In this document: positions 53,912 to 62,770 of the stretch, one piece after another
Layout: each line of letters starts with the position of its first letter
Numbering within the stretch: the first letter of the stretch is position 1
NCBI GenBank assembly: GCA_913778765.1
Contig: CAJYXO010000094.1
Span: 1 to 64,000 of the forward strand
Length of the DNA: 64,000 nucleotides
Origin: an uncultured Massilia sp.
Lineage (GTDB): Bacteria > Pseudomonadota > Gammaproteobacteria > Burkholderiales > Burkholderiaceae_D
Direction of reading: 5' to 3'
The notes under the pieces: model-generated
Database searches by the model: none
Seen by the model: only the letters and a program-made list of their open reading frames with translations
Told to the model about the DNA's origin: nothing
Translations under genes and position numbers: made by a program

Positions 53912-56149
53912 ATGGAAACCAAAGAAAAAGTATCGGGTTCGCGCCGCGGCTTCATGAAGGCCGGCGCCGTGGCCGGCGGCAGCCTGCTGTTCGGCTTCTC
54001 GCTGTTCGGCTGCGGCAAGGATGGCAAGGAGGGGCAAAACGACCGCAAGGAGAAGCCGTCCGAGACGGCGGTCGGCCAGGCCGCCACCGCCGCCACCGAA
54101 CCGGCGGGCCTGGCGCACGACGCCTTCATCCGCATCGACCGCGACGGCCTCGTCACCCTGATCATCCACAAGGTCGAGATGGGGCAGGGCACCTTCACCT
54201 CGATGCCGATGCTGCTGGCCGAGGAACTGGGCGCCGACCTCGCCAAGGTCAAGCTGGAACAGGCCCCGGCCGACAACAGCCTGTATGCCGACCCGATGCT
54301 GGGCGGCCAGGTGACGGGCGGTTCGACCTCGGTGCGCGGCGCCTGGAAGCCGCTGCGCGAAGCCGGCGCCAAGGTGCGCTCGGTGCTGGTGCAGGCGGCA
54401 AGCCAGGCCTGGAACGTCGACCAGAAGGAGCTCAGCGTGGTTGGCGGAACCATACGCCACCAGGCCTCGAACCGTTCCGGCCACTTCGGCGAATTCGTCG
54501 ACGCGGCGTCGAAGCTGCAGTTCCCCAGGACCGTCGCCCTGAAGGACGCGGCCGACTTCACCCTGATCGGCAAATCGATGAAGCGCCTGGATTCGCCGGC
54601 CAAGGTCAACGGCCAGGCGCTGTTCGGCATCGATGCGCGCCTGCCCGGCATGGGCATCGCGGCGGTGATGGCCTCGCCCGTCACCGGGGGCAAAGTGACG
54701 GCGGTGGACGAGCAGAAGGCGCTGGCGGTGAAGGGCGTGCGCCAGGTGCTGCGCATCGAGGGCGCGGTGGCGGTGGTGGCCGATAACTTCTGGACCGCGA
54801 AGCAGGGCCTGCTGGCTGCCGCCCCGCAGTTCGACGACGGCGCCAACGCCGGCGTCAGCACGGCCTCGATCGTGGCCGACATGGCCAAGCTGTCCGATGG
54901 CGCCGGCGCGGTCGCCACCAACAAGGGCGACGCCCTGAAGGTGCTGGCCCAGGAAGGCGGACGCCGCATCGATGCCGTCTACGAGCTGCCCTTCCTGGCC
55001 CACGCGACCATGGAGCCGATGAACTGCACGGTCGACCTGCGCGCCGACGGCTGCGATCTGTACGTCGGCACCCAGGTGCCGGCGCTGGCCCAGGGCGCGG
55101 CGGCCAAGGTGACCGGCCTGCCGGTCGAGAAGGTCAAGGTGCACAACCACTACCTGGGCGGCGGCTTCGGGCGCCGGCTGGAAGTCGACAGCGTGCTGCA
55201 GGCGGTGGCTTTCGCCAGGCTGTTCAAGGGCCCGCTGAAAGTCATCTGGACCCGCGAGGAAGACATCCAGCACGACATGTACCGTCCTTATTATTATGAC
55301 CGCCTGTCCGCGAAGCTCGACCGCAAGGGCATGCCGGCCGCCTGGTTCCACCGCGTGACCGGCTCCTCGATCATGGCGCGCTTCGCGCCGCCGATGGTCA
55401 AGAACGGCGTCGACCCGGATGCGGTGGAAGGCGCGGCCGACCTGCAGTACACGATCCCCGACATGCGCGTCGAATACGTGCGCCACGAACCGCCCGGCGT
55501 GCCGACCGCGTTCTGGCGCGGCGTCGGCCCGACCCACAACGTGTTCGTGGTCGAGAGCTTCATCGACGAGCTGGCGTATGCGGGCAAGACCGACCCGGTG
55601 GCGTTCCGGCGCGCGCTGCTGCAGAAGTCGCCGCGCACGCTGGCGGTGCTGAACCTGGCGGCCCAGAAGGCGGGCTGGGGACGTCCCCTGAAGCCGATCG
55701 CCGGGCGCAAGGTCGGGCGCGGCGTGTCGACCCAGTTCGCCTTCGGCAGCTATATGTCGCAGGTGGCGGAAGTGTCGGTGGGGCCGGACGGCGACGTGCG
55801 CGTGCACCGCGTGGTGTGCGCGGTCGACTGCGGCCAGAACATCAACCCGGACGGCATCATCGCCCAGATGGAAGGCGGCATCGTGTTCGGCGCCAGCGCG
55901 GCGCTGTGGGACCAGATCACCCATGACAAGGGACGGGTGCAGCAGACCAACTTTGGCGACTACCGCGTGATGCGGATGAACGAGGCGCCGACGGTGGAGG
56001 TGTACATCGTGAACAGCCACGACGAGCCGGGCGGGATCGGCGAGCCGGGAACGGCGGGGATTGCGCCGGCGATTGCCAACGCGGTGTTTGCGGCTACGGG
56101 CAAGCGGGTGCGGAAGCTGCCGATCGGGGAGCAGTTGAAGAAGGCCTGA
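53912..56149 (+). CDS. iorB: Isoquinoline 1-oxidoreductase-type molybdopterin subunit, Tat/lipoprotein signal
   Basis: A 745-residue molybdenum-cofactor subunit. The N-terminus has a twin-arginine motif (SRRGFMKAGAVAGGSLLFG) ending in a lipobox-like LFGCG, so the enzyme is probably exported folded and lipid-anchored. Cofactor blocks include MGQGTFTSMPMLLAEELGAD, HNHYLGGGFGRRLEVDSVLQ and the active-site Glu in GGIGEPGTAGIAPAIANAVF. It lies 17 bases after iorA. The natural substrate may be an aldehyde or N-heterocycle. An electron-acceptor cytochrome often follows iorB but is absent here. Confidence 0.9.
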   Translation: METKEKVSGSRRGFMKAGAVAGGSLLFGFSLFGCGKDGKEGQNDRKEKPSETAVGQAATAATEPAGLAHDAFIRIDRDGLVTLIIHKVEMGQGTFTSMPMLLAEELGADLAKVKLEQAPADNSLYADPMLGGQVTGGSTSVRGAWKPLREAGAKVRSVLVQAASQAWNVDQKELSVVGGTIRHQASNRSGHFGEFVDAASKLQFPRTVALKDAADFTLIGKSMKRLDSPAKVNGQALFGIDARLPGMGIAAVMASPVTGGKVTAVDEQKALAVKGVRQVLRIEGAVAVVADNFWTAKQGLLAAAPQFDDGANAGVSTASIVADMAKLSDGAGAVATNKGDALKVLAQEGGRRIDAVYELPFLAHATMEPMNCTVDLRADGCDLYVGTQVPALAQGAAAKVTGLPVEKVKVHNHYLGGGFGRRLEVDSVLQAVAFARLFKGPLKVIWTREEDIQHDMYRPYYYDRLSAKLDRKGMPAAWFHRVTGSSIMARFAPPMVKNGVDPDAVEGAADLQYTIPDMRVEYVRHEPPGVPTAFWRGVGPTHNVFVVESFIDELAYAGKTDPVAFRRALLQKSPRTLAVLNLAAQKAGWGRPLKPIAGRKVGRGVSTQFAFGSYMSQVAEVSVGPDGDVRVHRVVCAVDCGQNINPDGIIAQMEGGIVFGASAALWDQITHDKGRVQQTNFGDYRVMRMNEAPTVEVYIVNSHDEPGGIGEPGTAGIAPAIANAVFAATGKRVRKLPIGEQLKKA

Positions 56150-56150
56150 A

Positions 56151-56232
56151 TCGTCGTCCCCGCGAAGGCGGGGACCCAAGCTGGACGGTCTGCCAGGAAA
56201 CTTGGATCCCCGCTTTCGCGGGGATGACGGTG
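56151..56232. repeat. Inverted pair of palindromic repeats between iorB and ybeY
   Basis: GTCCCCGC/GCGGGGAC (56156-56175) and ATCCCCGC/GCGGGGAT (56206-56225) are each perfect 8-bp stems with 4-base loops. They face each other with GACCCAAGCTGG and CTTGGATCC-type flanks. They fill the gap between the convergent iorB and ybeY genes and may end transcription in both directions. Confidence 0.9.
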
Positions 56233-56236
56233 GTTG

Positions 56237-56707
56237 TCAGTCTTCCGCGTACGGATCGGGGTAGCCGAGCGCCTCCATGATGTCGCGCTCCAGCTGCTCC
56301 ATCTCCTCGGCCTCTTCGTCGTTCTCGTGGTCGAAGCCCTGCGCATGCAGCACGCCGTGCACCACCAGGTGGGCCACGTGTTCCTCGACCGTCTTCTTCT
56401 GCTCGTCGGCCTCGCGCTGCAGGACGTCGGTGCAGAGAACGATGTCGGCCTGGGTCGGCTCGTCGTCGTCGATTTCCGCGCCTTCGTTGTAGGCGAAGGT
56501 GAGGACGTTGGTGGCGTAGTCCTTGCCGCGGTAGTCGCGGTTCAGGGTCTGGCCCTCGGCCGCGTCGACGAAGCGGATCGCCAGCTCGGCGGGACCGAGC
56601 AGCGAGACCTGCACCCAGCGCTCGATCATCGCGGGCGTGATGTCCGCTTCGAGGCGGGTGTCGGGATACTGGACGTCGAGTTCCAGCTTATGCTTTTTTT
56701 CTTGCAT
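56237..56707 (-). CDS. ybeY: Endoribonuclease YbeY (rRNA maturation factor)
   Basis: A 156-residue metal-dependent endoribonuclease involved in 16S rRNA 3'-end maturation and ribosome quality control. The zinc site is HVAHLVVHGVLHAQGFDHEN, the H3-x-H5-x-H pattern. LNRDYRGKDYATNVLTFAYN precedes it, and the C-terminus is acidic. The first 20 bases overlap phoH, so the two are coupled. The gene normally followed by corC is here interrupted by iorAB. Confidence 0.95.
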   Translation of the reverse strand: MQEKKHKLELDVQYPDTRLEADITPAMIERWVQVSLLGPAELAIRFVDAAEGQTLNRDYRGKDYATNVLTFAYNEGAEIDDDEPTQADIVLCTDVLQREADEQKKTVEEHVAHLVVHGVLHAQGFDHENDEEAEEMEQLERDIMEALGYPDPYAED

Positions 56708-57785
56708 TTCGGGCTACCGGTTTGGCCACGCCGGGCAGGGCGCCAAGCTCCTGCATCGACGCGGATTTTTCATAGGCATCGACGATGCGGCCCACCAGCG
56801 GGTGGCGCACCACGTCGGCGCTGGAGAAGTGGGAAAAGGCGATGCCGCGTACGTCCTTCAGCACGTGCATCGCGTCGACCAGGCCGCTGCGCTGGGTCTT
56901 GTGCAGGTCGACCTGGGTGACGTCGCCGGTGACCACGGCCTTGCTGCCGAAGCCGATCCGGGTCAGGAACATCTTCATCTGCTCGACCGTCGTGTTCTGG
57001 GCTTCGTCCAGGATCACGAAGGCGTGGTTCAGCGTGCGCCCGCGCATGAAGGCCAGCGGGGCGATCTCGATCACCTGCTTCTCGAACAGCTTCTGGGTGC
57101 GGTCGAAGCCGAGCAGGTCGTACAGCGCGTCGTACAGCGGGCGCAGGTAAGGGTCGACCTTCTGCGCGAAGTCGCCCGGCAGGAAGCCGAGACGCTCGCC
57201 GGCTTCGACGGCCGGACGGGTCAGGATGATGCGCTTGACGGCGTCGCGTTCCAGCGCGTCGACGGCGCAGGCCACCGCCAGGTAGGTCTTGCCGGTGCCG
57301 GCCGGGCCGATGCCGAAGCTGATGTCGTGTTCGAGCACCGCCTTCAGGTACTGGATCTGGTGCGGCGTGCGGCCGCGCAGGTCGCTGCGGCGCGTCTTCA
57401 GCATCGGGCTGACCAGTTCGCCCTCGTCCTCGCCGCCTTCTTCTTCCCTGGTGACGGTTTCGCCCGGCTCCTTCCTGGCTTCGAGCGGGACGGTGTCCTC
57501 GGCGGCCGGCTTCAGGCCGGCGCGCTGCTCGACCAGCGCCAGCTGCACTTCCTCGATCGGCACGACCTTGTTGGCCACCGCGTAGAAGCGTTCCAGCAGT
57601 TCGACCGCGCGCTCGGCATTGGTGCCGCTGACGATGAACTTCTCGCCGCGCCGGAAGATCGTGACGTCGAGGGCGGCCGAGATCTGGCGCAGGTTCTCGT
57701 CCAGCGGGCCGCAGAGGTGGGCGAGCCGCGTGTTATCGAGCGGCTCGGGAATGAAGTACGAAGGCTGGGTAGGCGTGGTTTTCAA
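56688..57785 (-). CDS. ybeZ: PhoH-family ATPase (YbeZ)
   Basis: A 365-residue P-loop ATPase. The N-terminal KH-like region (residues 20-80) precedes the Walker A block [20 protein letters not shown] near residue 155. Walker B is [20 protein letters not shown], followed by the sensor block [20 protein letters not shown]. YbeZ works with YbeY in rRNA processing. It lies between miaB (four-base overlap) and ybeY (20-base overlap), the standard order. Confidence 0.94.
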   Translation of the reverse strand: MKTTPTQPSYFIPEPLDNTRLAHLCGPLDENLRQISAALDVTIFRRGEKFIVSGTNAERAVELLERFYAVANKVVPIEEVQLALVEQRAGLKPAAEDTVPLEARKEPGETVTREEEGGEDEGELVSPMLKTRRSDLRGRTPHQIQYLKAVLEHDISFGIGPAGTGKTYLAVACAVDALERDAVKRIILTRPAVEAGERLGFLPGDFAQKVDPYLRPLYDALYDLLGFDRTQKLFEKQVIEIAPLAFMRGRTLNHAFVILDEAQNTTVEQMKMFLTRIGFGSKAVVTGDVTQVDLHKTQRSGLVDAMHVLKDVRGIAFSHFSSADVVRHPLVGRIVDAYEKSASMQELGALPGVAKPVARNARKKA

Positions 57786-59143
57786 CTTGCTTTGGCAATC
57801 GAATCAAGGCTGGCGACGAGGTCGCCGCGCAGGGAGTAATCCAGGCTCTCGGTGATGCGCACGTCGACCAGCTGGCCGATCAGCGCGTCACCCAGGTCGC
57901 CCGGGGCGAAGTTCACGACACGGTTGTTTTCGGTGCGGCCGGCCAGCTCGCCCTGGCCTTTTTTCGAAGGCCCTTCGACCAGGATGCGCTGCACGCTGCC
58001 GACCATCGCGGCGCTGGCCTTGCGGGTATTCAGGTCGATCAGGGCCTGCAGGCGCTGCAGGCGCGCCAGCTTGACCTCGTGCGGCGTATCGTCTTCGAGG
58101 TTGGCGGCCGGGGTGCCGGGACGCTTGCTGAAGATGAAGCTGAAGCTGTTGTCGAAGCCGACGTCTTCCACCAGCTTCATCATCGCTTCGAAATCGGCAT
58201 CGCTCTCGCCGGGGAAGCCGACGATGAAGTCGGACGAGATCGAAATACCTGGCCGCACCGCCTTGATGCGGCGGATGATGGATTTGTATTCGAGGCCGGT
58301 GTAGCCGCGCTTCATGGCCTGCAGGATGCGGTCGGAGCCGTGCTGCACCGGCAGGTAGAGGTGGTTCACCAGCTGCGGGATCCTGGCGTAGGCGTCGATC
58401 AGGCGCTGGGTGAATTCCTTCGGGTGGCTGGTGACGAAACGCAGGCGCTCGATGCCGGGGATTTCGGCGATGTATTCGAGCAGCAGCGCGAAGTCGGCGA
58501 TCTCGCCGTTTTCCATGACGCCGCGGAAGGCGTTCACGTTCTGGCCCAGCAGCATGATTTCCTTCACGCCCTGGGCGGCCAGGCCGGCGACTTCGGTCAG
58601 CACGTCCTCGAAGCGGCGCGAGACTTCCTCGCCGCGGGTGTAGGGCACCACGCAATAGCTGCAGTACTTGCTGCAGCCTTCCATGATCGAGACGTAGGCG
58701 ACCGGCCCCTCGACCTTGGCGGGCGGCAGGTGGTCGAACTTCTCGATTTCCGGGAAGCTGATGTCGACCTGGGCCGCGCCGGAGCTGCGGCGGGCCTGGA
58801 TCATCTGCGGCAGGCGGTGCAAAGTCTGCGGGCCGAACACCACGTCGACGTGGGGCGCGCGCTTGACGATCGCTTCGCCTTCCTGCGAAGCGACGCAGCC
58901 GCCGACGCCGATCACGAGGTCCGGCTTGCCGCGCTTGAGTTCCTTCAGGCGACCCAGGTCCGAAAACACTTTTTCCTGCGCCTTTTCACGCACCGAGCAA
59001 GTGTTGAAGAGGATGACATCCGCATCGTCCGGCGTGTCGGTGCGTACGAGCCCTTCGGACGCGCCGAGCACGTCCGCCATCTTGTCCGAGTCGTACTCGT
59101 TCATTTGGCAACCAAAGGTCTTGATGAATACTTTTTTCTGCAT
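57782..59143 (-). CDS. miaB: tRNA-2-methylthio-N6-dimethylallyladenosine synthase
   Basis: A 453-residue radical-SAM methylthiotransferase that modifies A37 of tRNAs. The N-terminal UPF0004 domain has [20 protein letters not shown]. The radical-SAM cluster is in [20 protein letters not shown] (CxxxCxxC). [20 protein letters not shown] and a C-terminal TRAM domain ([20 protein letters not shown]) complete the family layout. ATG 59143 fits the conserved start; the upstream GTG-initiated extension is not conserved. It heads miaB-ybeZ-ybeY. Confidence 0.96.
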   Translation of the reverse strand: MQKKVFIKTFGCQMNEYDSDKMADVLGASEGLVRTDTPDDADVILFNTCSVREKAQEKVFSDLGRLKELKRGKPDLVIGVGGCVASQEGEAIVKRAPHVDVVFGPQTLHRLPQMIQARRSSGAAQVDISFPEIEKFDHLPPAKVEGPVAYVSIMEGCSKYCSYCVVPYTRGEEVSRRFEDVLTEVAGLAAQGVKEIMLLGQNVNAFRGVMENGEIADFALLLEYIAEIPGIERLRFVTSHPKEFTQRLIDAYARIPQLVNHLYLPVQHGSDRILQAMKRGYTGLEYKSIIRRIKAVRPGISISSDFIVGFPGESDADFEAMMKLVEDVGFDNSFSFIFSKRPGTPAANLEDDTPHEVKLARLQRLQALIDLNTRKASAAMVGSVQRILVEGPSKKGQGELAGRTENNRVVNFAPGDLGDALIGQLVDVRITESLDYSLRGDLVASLDSIAKAS

Positions 59144-59707
59144 GGTCTTGTTTGACAAGTGGAAGTCCAGTTTACCGTAAATCGTAAACGTCCCCTGAAA
59201 AGGGCGCGCGCGCACGATTTTGGTACCACCAGGAATGATTAATTTCTGACTACTAACATTGATACAGTCGGTTACATTGTTAAATCTTGAAATCTCGTTG
59301 CAAACTGTTATTTTTAGTCTTGCCGGAACGACTTGCTTTTATTTCTTCTTGTAAATCAATGAGTTCCTGCGTCATGTAATTGCAAAATAAGTTCAAGAAA
59401 ACTCTTGCGTGCGCCACAATCTGTCACCATGTGCTGAAATGACTGTATGACAAGCTTTCCGAACGATAGCTTGATTTCGACCAATAATTTTCGTGCTCAG
59501 GTCGTGGGTCAAACCGCCGTATGAGTTTGATAATTTGTTCGAAAAACAAGTGCGTAAGGGAAGTGAGTTTGGGAGCGCACACGGTCCGGAACGTTGTCGA
59601 CGCAGTCGATTGACCGTTTGGTAACGTGAACCGGGAACTTATGTTGACGAAACGAAGTCTTTAACAAAGTTCGTAAGAGAACTATTTTAACCACTCACGA
59701 GGTAATC
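59144..59707. other. AT-rich intergenic region, no gene seen
   Basis: This 564-bp gap is clearly less GC-rich than its neighbours from about 59220 on. It separates the divergent miaB and HTH-like genes. It contains many T/A runs, a CAAGCT...AGCTTG dyad near 59452-59476, and a weak promoter-like pair TTTAAC (59660-59665) and TATTTT (59683-59688) with a 17-base spacer. The only open frames are short and unconvincing. It may be a target for H-NS-type binding or hold a small RNA. Confidence 0.5.
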
Positions 59708-60097
59708 ATGGCACATCACGCTCTGTCTTCACAGGAAAGCTACAACCCGAACCACTTGCTGGACATCCTGCTCGGCAAGATGCAGCTGAAAAATGATGCA
59801 GCGCTGTCGCGCATGCTGGAAGTCGCTCCACCGGTGATCAGCAAGATCCGTCACCACCGCCTGCCGGTCGGCGCATCACTGCTGATCCGTATGCACGAAG
59901 TGACCGGCATGAGCATCCGCGACCTGCGCGACCTGATGGGCGACCGCCGTACCAAATATCGCCTGTCGGACGCACAAGGCCGCCCGAAACCCGAAGAGAA
60001 AGCTGCAAAAGAGGCCGCCGCACAAGCCGCTCAGCAGCAGCAAGGCCAGTCTCAGGAGCAGAGCGACGCTTCGAAGTCCGGCAACTATGCGCACTGA
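59708..60097 (+). CDS. Small HTH/XRE-like protein of unknown function
   Basis: A 129-residue protein starting MAHHALSSQESYNPNHLLDI. Residues about 15-82 look like a Cro/C1-type helix-turn-helix domain: LKNDAALSRMLEVAPPVISK followed by IRHHRLPVGASLLIRMHEVT and GMSIRDLRDLMGDRRTKYRL. The C-terminal third is a charged, Gln/Ala-rich tail (residues 85-129). It has a GAGG ribosome site. It stands alone between miaB and the HDOD operon, with its own long AT-rich upstream gap. It is probably a regulator; the target is unknown. Confidence 0.75.
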   Translation: MAHHALSSQESYNPNHLLDILLGKMQLKNDAALSRMLEVAPPVISKIRHHRLPVGASLLIRMHEVTGMSIRDLRDLMGDRRTKYRLSDAQGRPKPEEKAAKEAAAQAAQQQQGQSQEQSDASKSGNYAH

Positions 60098-60208
60098 TGC
60101 CGTGGGCATGACGGCCGGTCCTGTCATGCCTCCGGCTCGACCCGGCAGCGGATTGGCTTCCGCTGCCGTCAATTCCTAAGGCCGTCCTGAGCTCGAGGTT
60201 GAAAGACC

Positions 60209-61051
60209 TCACGCCATCAGGATGGCCGACATCTCTTCCAGCTGCTGTTCTGTTTCGCGGAACAGATCCAGATACGCTTCTTCATTCAGGCCCATCGCAT
60301 CCCAGGCAATAGTGGACAGCGTCGGCGCCAGTTCGTCGTCCTCGCCCGCCAGGTCGAGGGCATGCACCACGGCATTGGCAACGTGGACGATGGCAGCAAG
60401 AAATCCCGCGCCCGGCGTCTCGGGCGCGTGGTGCCAGGCGATCGCCTGGCGCATCGTGTCCGAAAAATTCCAGTGTTCGGCCAGCGCCACCCCGGCCTCG
60501 ACATGGTCGACGCCCAGCACCGCCCGTTCGGCGTCCTGCCACTCGGCATCTTCCCGCGTACGCCAGGCCAGCACCTCGGCATACGCCTGGGGATGGCCCG
60601 TCACCAGCGCCAGGCGGCCGATGTCGTGCAGCAGGCCTGCCGTAAAAGCGACGTCTTGGTTGAAGCGCAGGCGCCGCGCCAGCGAACGGGCGCAGGCGGC
60701 GGTGGCGATCGAATGGCGCCAGAAGGCCTTGTCGTTAAAACCCGGGCACAGGCCATTCGGGAAGCAGCCGGTCACCGCCGCCGCCGTGATCAGGTTGCGC
60801 GTGGTCTGGAAGCCGAGGAAGGTGATGGCCTGCTGGATCGTCGCGACCTTGACCTGCAGGCCGAAGGACGAGGAATTGGCCAGGCGCAGCGTCTTCGCCG
60901 TCAGGGCCTGGTCGTAGGACACTTTTTTCGCCAGCACGGAAATGTCGATGTTTTCCTGCTCGATGCTGCTGAGCAGTTCCATGACGACGGCGGGCAGGGA
61001 AGGCAGGTCCTGTACACCGTGGACCAGTTGTTCGGAAGTCAGCTTGCTCAT
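60209..61051 (-). CDS. HDOD-domain signalling protein
   Basis: A 280-residue protein with an HDOD domain, a catalytically degenerate HD-type domain found in bacterial signalling and stress proteins. SVLAKKVSYDQALTAKTLRL, ANSSSFGLQVKVATIQQAIT and FLGFQTTRNLITAAAVTGCF are hallmark HDOD blocks, and FTAGLLHDIGRLALVTGHPQ retains an HD pair. No output domain is attached. HDOD proteins affect motility, biofilm and nucleotide second-messenger responses. It overlaps the 110-residue gene upstream by four bases. Confidence 0.9.
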   Translation of the reverse strand: MSKLTSEQLVHGVQDLPSLPAVVMELLSSIEQENIDISVLAKKVSYDQALTAKTLRLANSSSFGLQVKVATIQQAITFLGFQTTRNLITAAAVTGCFPNGLCPGFNDKAFWRHSIATAACARSLARRLRFNQDVAFTAGLLHDIGRLALVTGHPQAYAEVLAWRTREDAEWQDAERAVLGVDHVEAGVALAEHWNFSDTMRQAIAWHHAPETPGAGFLAAIVHVANAVVHALDLAGEDDELAPTLSTIAWDAMGLNEEAYLDLFRETEQQLEEMSAILMA

Positions 61052-61380
61052 CGTGCGATCTCGCGTTGCAGGCGGAAGTCTTCGACGTAGCGGCGCAGGA
61101 TGCCGGTGGCCCAGTCGCCATGGTTGTCGCGTTCGTGCTTGCGGAAGATCCGGTCCAGCCTTTCCTGGACGCGTACCGGGTCGACAGGCGGTGCCGGCGG
61201 GCTGGCGGCAAGAACGGGCAGTACTTCGACGCCGTGGCGCGCCAGCGAGGCCAGCATGCCTTCGGTCAGCACCACGCCCTGCGCCAGCAGCACATTGCCT
61301 TTGTCGTCGCGCAGCACCTCGCCCAGCACCATGCCTGGACGGGCGTCGGGCAAGGCCGTCAGCTGGTAAGTGCCGTTCAT
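61048..61380 (-). CDS. Small protein preceding HDOD gene, unknown function
   Basis: A 110-residue soluble protein starting MNGTYQLTALPDARPGMVLG. EVLRDDKGNVLLAQGVVLTE followed by GMLASLARHGVEVLPVL resembles the short N-terminal region found before HD-GYP domains (the 'L-xGMVLAEDVyD-G-LL--G--LT' pattern), here as a free-standing protein. The C-terminal half is a charged helix (VQERLDRIFRKHERDNHGDW). It is upstream of and coupled to the HDOD gene, so a joint signalling role is inferred. Confidence 0.75.
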   Translation of the reverse strand: MNGTYQLTALPDARPGMVLGEVLRDDKGNVLLAQGVVLTEGMLASLARHGVEVLPVLAASPPAPPVDPVRVQERLDRIFRKHERDNHGDWATGILRRYVEDFRLQREIAR

Positions 61381-61506
61381 GCTTCCCTCTTTCCTTTTGT
61401 TAATGGATTTATATTAGCATCCACAACGAGTAAGCGAGCAGGGTGCTGGCGGCAAGACCGGGTAAACTGTTGTATTCTCAGCAGGTTTTGAATCGATAGG
61501 ATCACC

Positions 61507-62115
61507 ATGAAACTGTATTACAGCCCGGGCGCATGCTCGCTCTCCCCGCACATCGCCCTGATCGAAGCCGGCCTCGACTTCACGACGGAAAAAGTCGACA
61601 TCCGCGCACGCAAGACCGCCGGCGGCGCCGATTTCCTGGCCATCAATCCGAAAGGCTATGTGCCCGCCCTGGAACTGAAGGATGGCGCCGTGCTGACCGA
61701 AGGCCCGGCCATCGTCCAGTTCATCGCCGACCTGGCCCCGGACCGCCAGCTGGCGCCGGCCAACGGCACCCTGGAACGCTATCGCCTGGTCGAATGGCTG
61801 AACTTCATCTCGACCGAGCTGCACAAGAATTTCAGCCCGCTGTTTCGCCCGACCTCGACCGAGGAAATGAAAGAAGCGGCGCGCGCTCACCTGAATGACC
61901 GCCTGGGCTGGATCGCCGGACAGCTGGAAGGCCGCGACTACCTGATGGGCGCGCAGTTCACGGTGGCCGACGGCTACCTGTTCACGGTGCTGGGCTGGGC
62001 CAATGTCGTCCAGTTCGACCTGGGCCAGTGGCCGGTGTTCGCCGCCTACCTGCAGCGCGTCGGTTCGCGTCCGGCGGTGCGGCAGGCGATGCGCGAAGAA
62101 GGCTTGCTCAAGTAA
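61507..62115 (+). CDS. gstA: Glutathione S-transferase (beta class)
   Basis: A 202-residue GST. The N-terminal thioredoxin-like domain opens MKLYYSPGACSLSPHIALIE with the beta-class Cys at residue 10. INPKGYVPALELKDGAVLTE and GPAIVQFIADLAPDRQLAP carry the cis-Pro and glutathione-binding residues. The C-terminal helical domain includes LMGAQFTVADGYLFTVLGWA. It conjugates glutathione to electrophiles or peroxides in the cytoplasm. It is followed 14 bases later by the DUF1697 gene. Confidence 0.95.
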   Translation: MKLYYSPGACSLSPHIALIEAGLDFTTEKVDIRARKTAGGADFLAINPKGYVPALELKDGAVLTEGPAIVQFIADLAPDRQLAPANGTLERYRLVEWLNFISTELHKNFSPLFRPTSTEEMKEAARAHLNDRLGWIAGQLEGRDYLMGAQFTVADGYLFTVLGWANVVQFDLGQWPVFAAYLQRVGSRPAVRQAMREEGLLK

Positions 62116-62129
62116 GCGCCGCCGTCGCC

Positions 62130-62702
62130 ATGCCCGCCATCGAAAGCAAACGCTACGTTGCCCTGTTGCGGGGTGTGAATGTCGGACGCGCCAAGCGGAT
62201 CGCGATGGCCGACCTGCGTCAGCTGGTCGGCGAACTCGGCTACGACGAGGTACGCAGCGTCCTGAACAGCGGCAACCTGGTGTTCAGGGGGCCGGCGCGG
62301 TCGCAGGACGAGGTGGCGGGCCGGATCGAGGAAGCGCTGGTGCTGAAGCTGGGCGTGGCGGCGCGCGTGCTGGTGCTCGATGCCGGCGAGCTGGCGGAGA
62401 TCGTCGCCGGCAATCCCCTGCTGGGCCAGGCCGGCGACCATTCGCGCCTGCTCGCCTTCATCCTGTCCACACCGCATGCCACCCCACAGGCGCGCGAAGC
62501 GCTCGACACCCTGTGTGGCAAGGACTGGCAGCCCGGCGCGGCGGCCCTGGGCCAGCGCGCCGCCTATGTCTGGTGCCCGGACGGCATCCTCGACAGCGCC
62601 GCCGCGGCCGCGCTCGGCAAGCAACTGGGCGACGCCACCACCTCGCGCAACTGGGCGACCCTGCTGAAGCTGCACGCGCTGTGTGCCGATACGGCGGCGT
62701 AA
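62130..62702 (+). CDS. DUF1697 domain protein
   Basis: A 190-residue protein of the DUF1697 family. KRYVALLRGVNVGRAKRIAM, ADLRQLVGELGYDEVRSVLN, SGNLVFRGPARSQDEVAGRI and the C-terminal TTSRNWATLLKLHAL are the family blocks. The ATG at 62130 gives the conserved N-terminus. The biochemical role is unknown; the family is widespread in soil bacteria. It probably shares a transcript with gstA. Confidence 0.9.
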   Translation: MPAIESKRYVALLRGVNVGRAKRIAMADLRQLVGELGYDEVRSVLNSGNLVFRGPARSQDEVAGRIEEALVLKLGVAARVLVLDAGELAEIVAGNPLLGQAGDHSRLLAFILSTPHATPQAREALDTLCGKDWQPGAAALGQRAAYVWCPDGILDSAAAAALGKQLGDATTSRNWATLLKLHALCADTAA

Positions 62703-62711
62703 GCAATTCTC

Positions 62712-62742
62712 AAAAACGACAACGGCGCCTCTTGGCGCCGTC
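62712..62742 (-). terminator. Terminator of the PEP-CTERM gene
   Basis: Read on the minus strand, ACGGCGCC (62742-62735) pairs with GGCGCCGT (62730-62723) around a 4-base loop, followed shortly by a five-T run (62717-62713). It lies between the convergent DUF1697 and PEP-CTERM genes and can serve mainly the minus-strand one. Confidence 0.7.
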
Positions 62743-62770
62743 GATTCCCGTCCTTTCCGCCTGATGCTTT

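Noticed and set aside
52245-56236. An insertion sequence or integron carrying iorAB
   Set aside because: No transposase, integrase, target duplication or long terminal repeats; only short palindromic repeats are present.
59509-59694. Short minus-strand open frame in the AT-rich gap
   Set aside because: No ribosome site, odd composition and no recognisable protein features.
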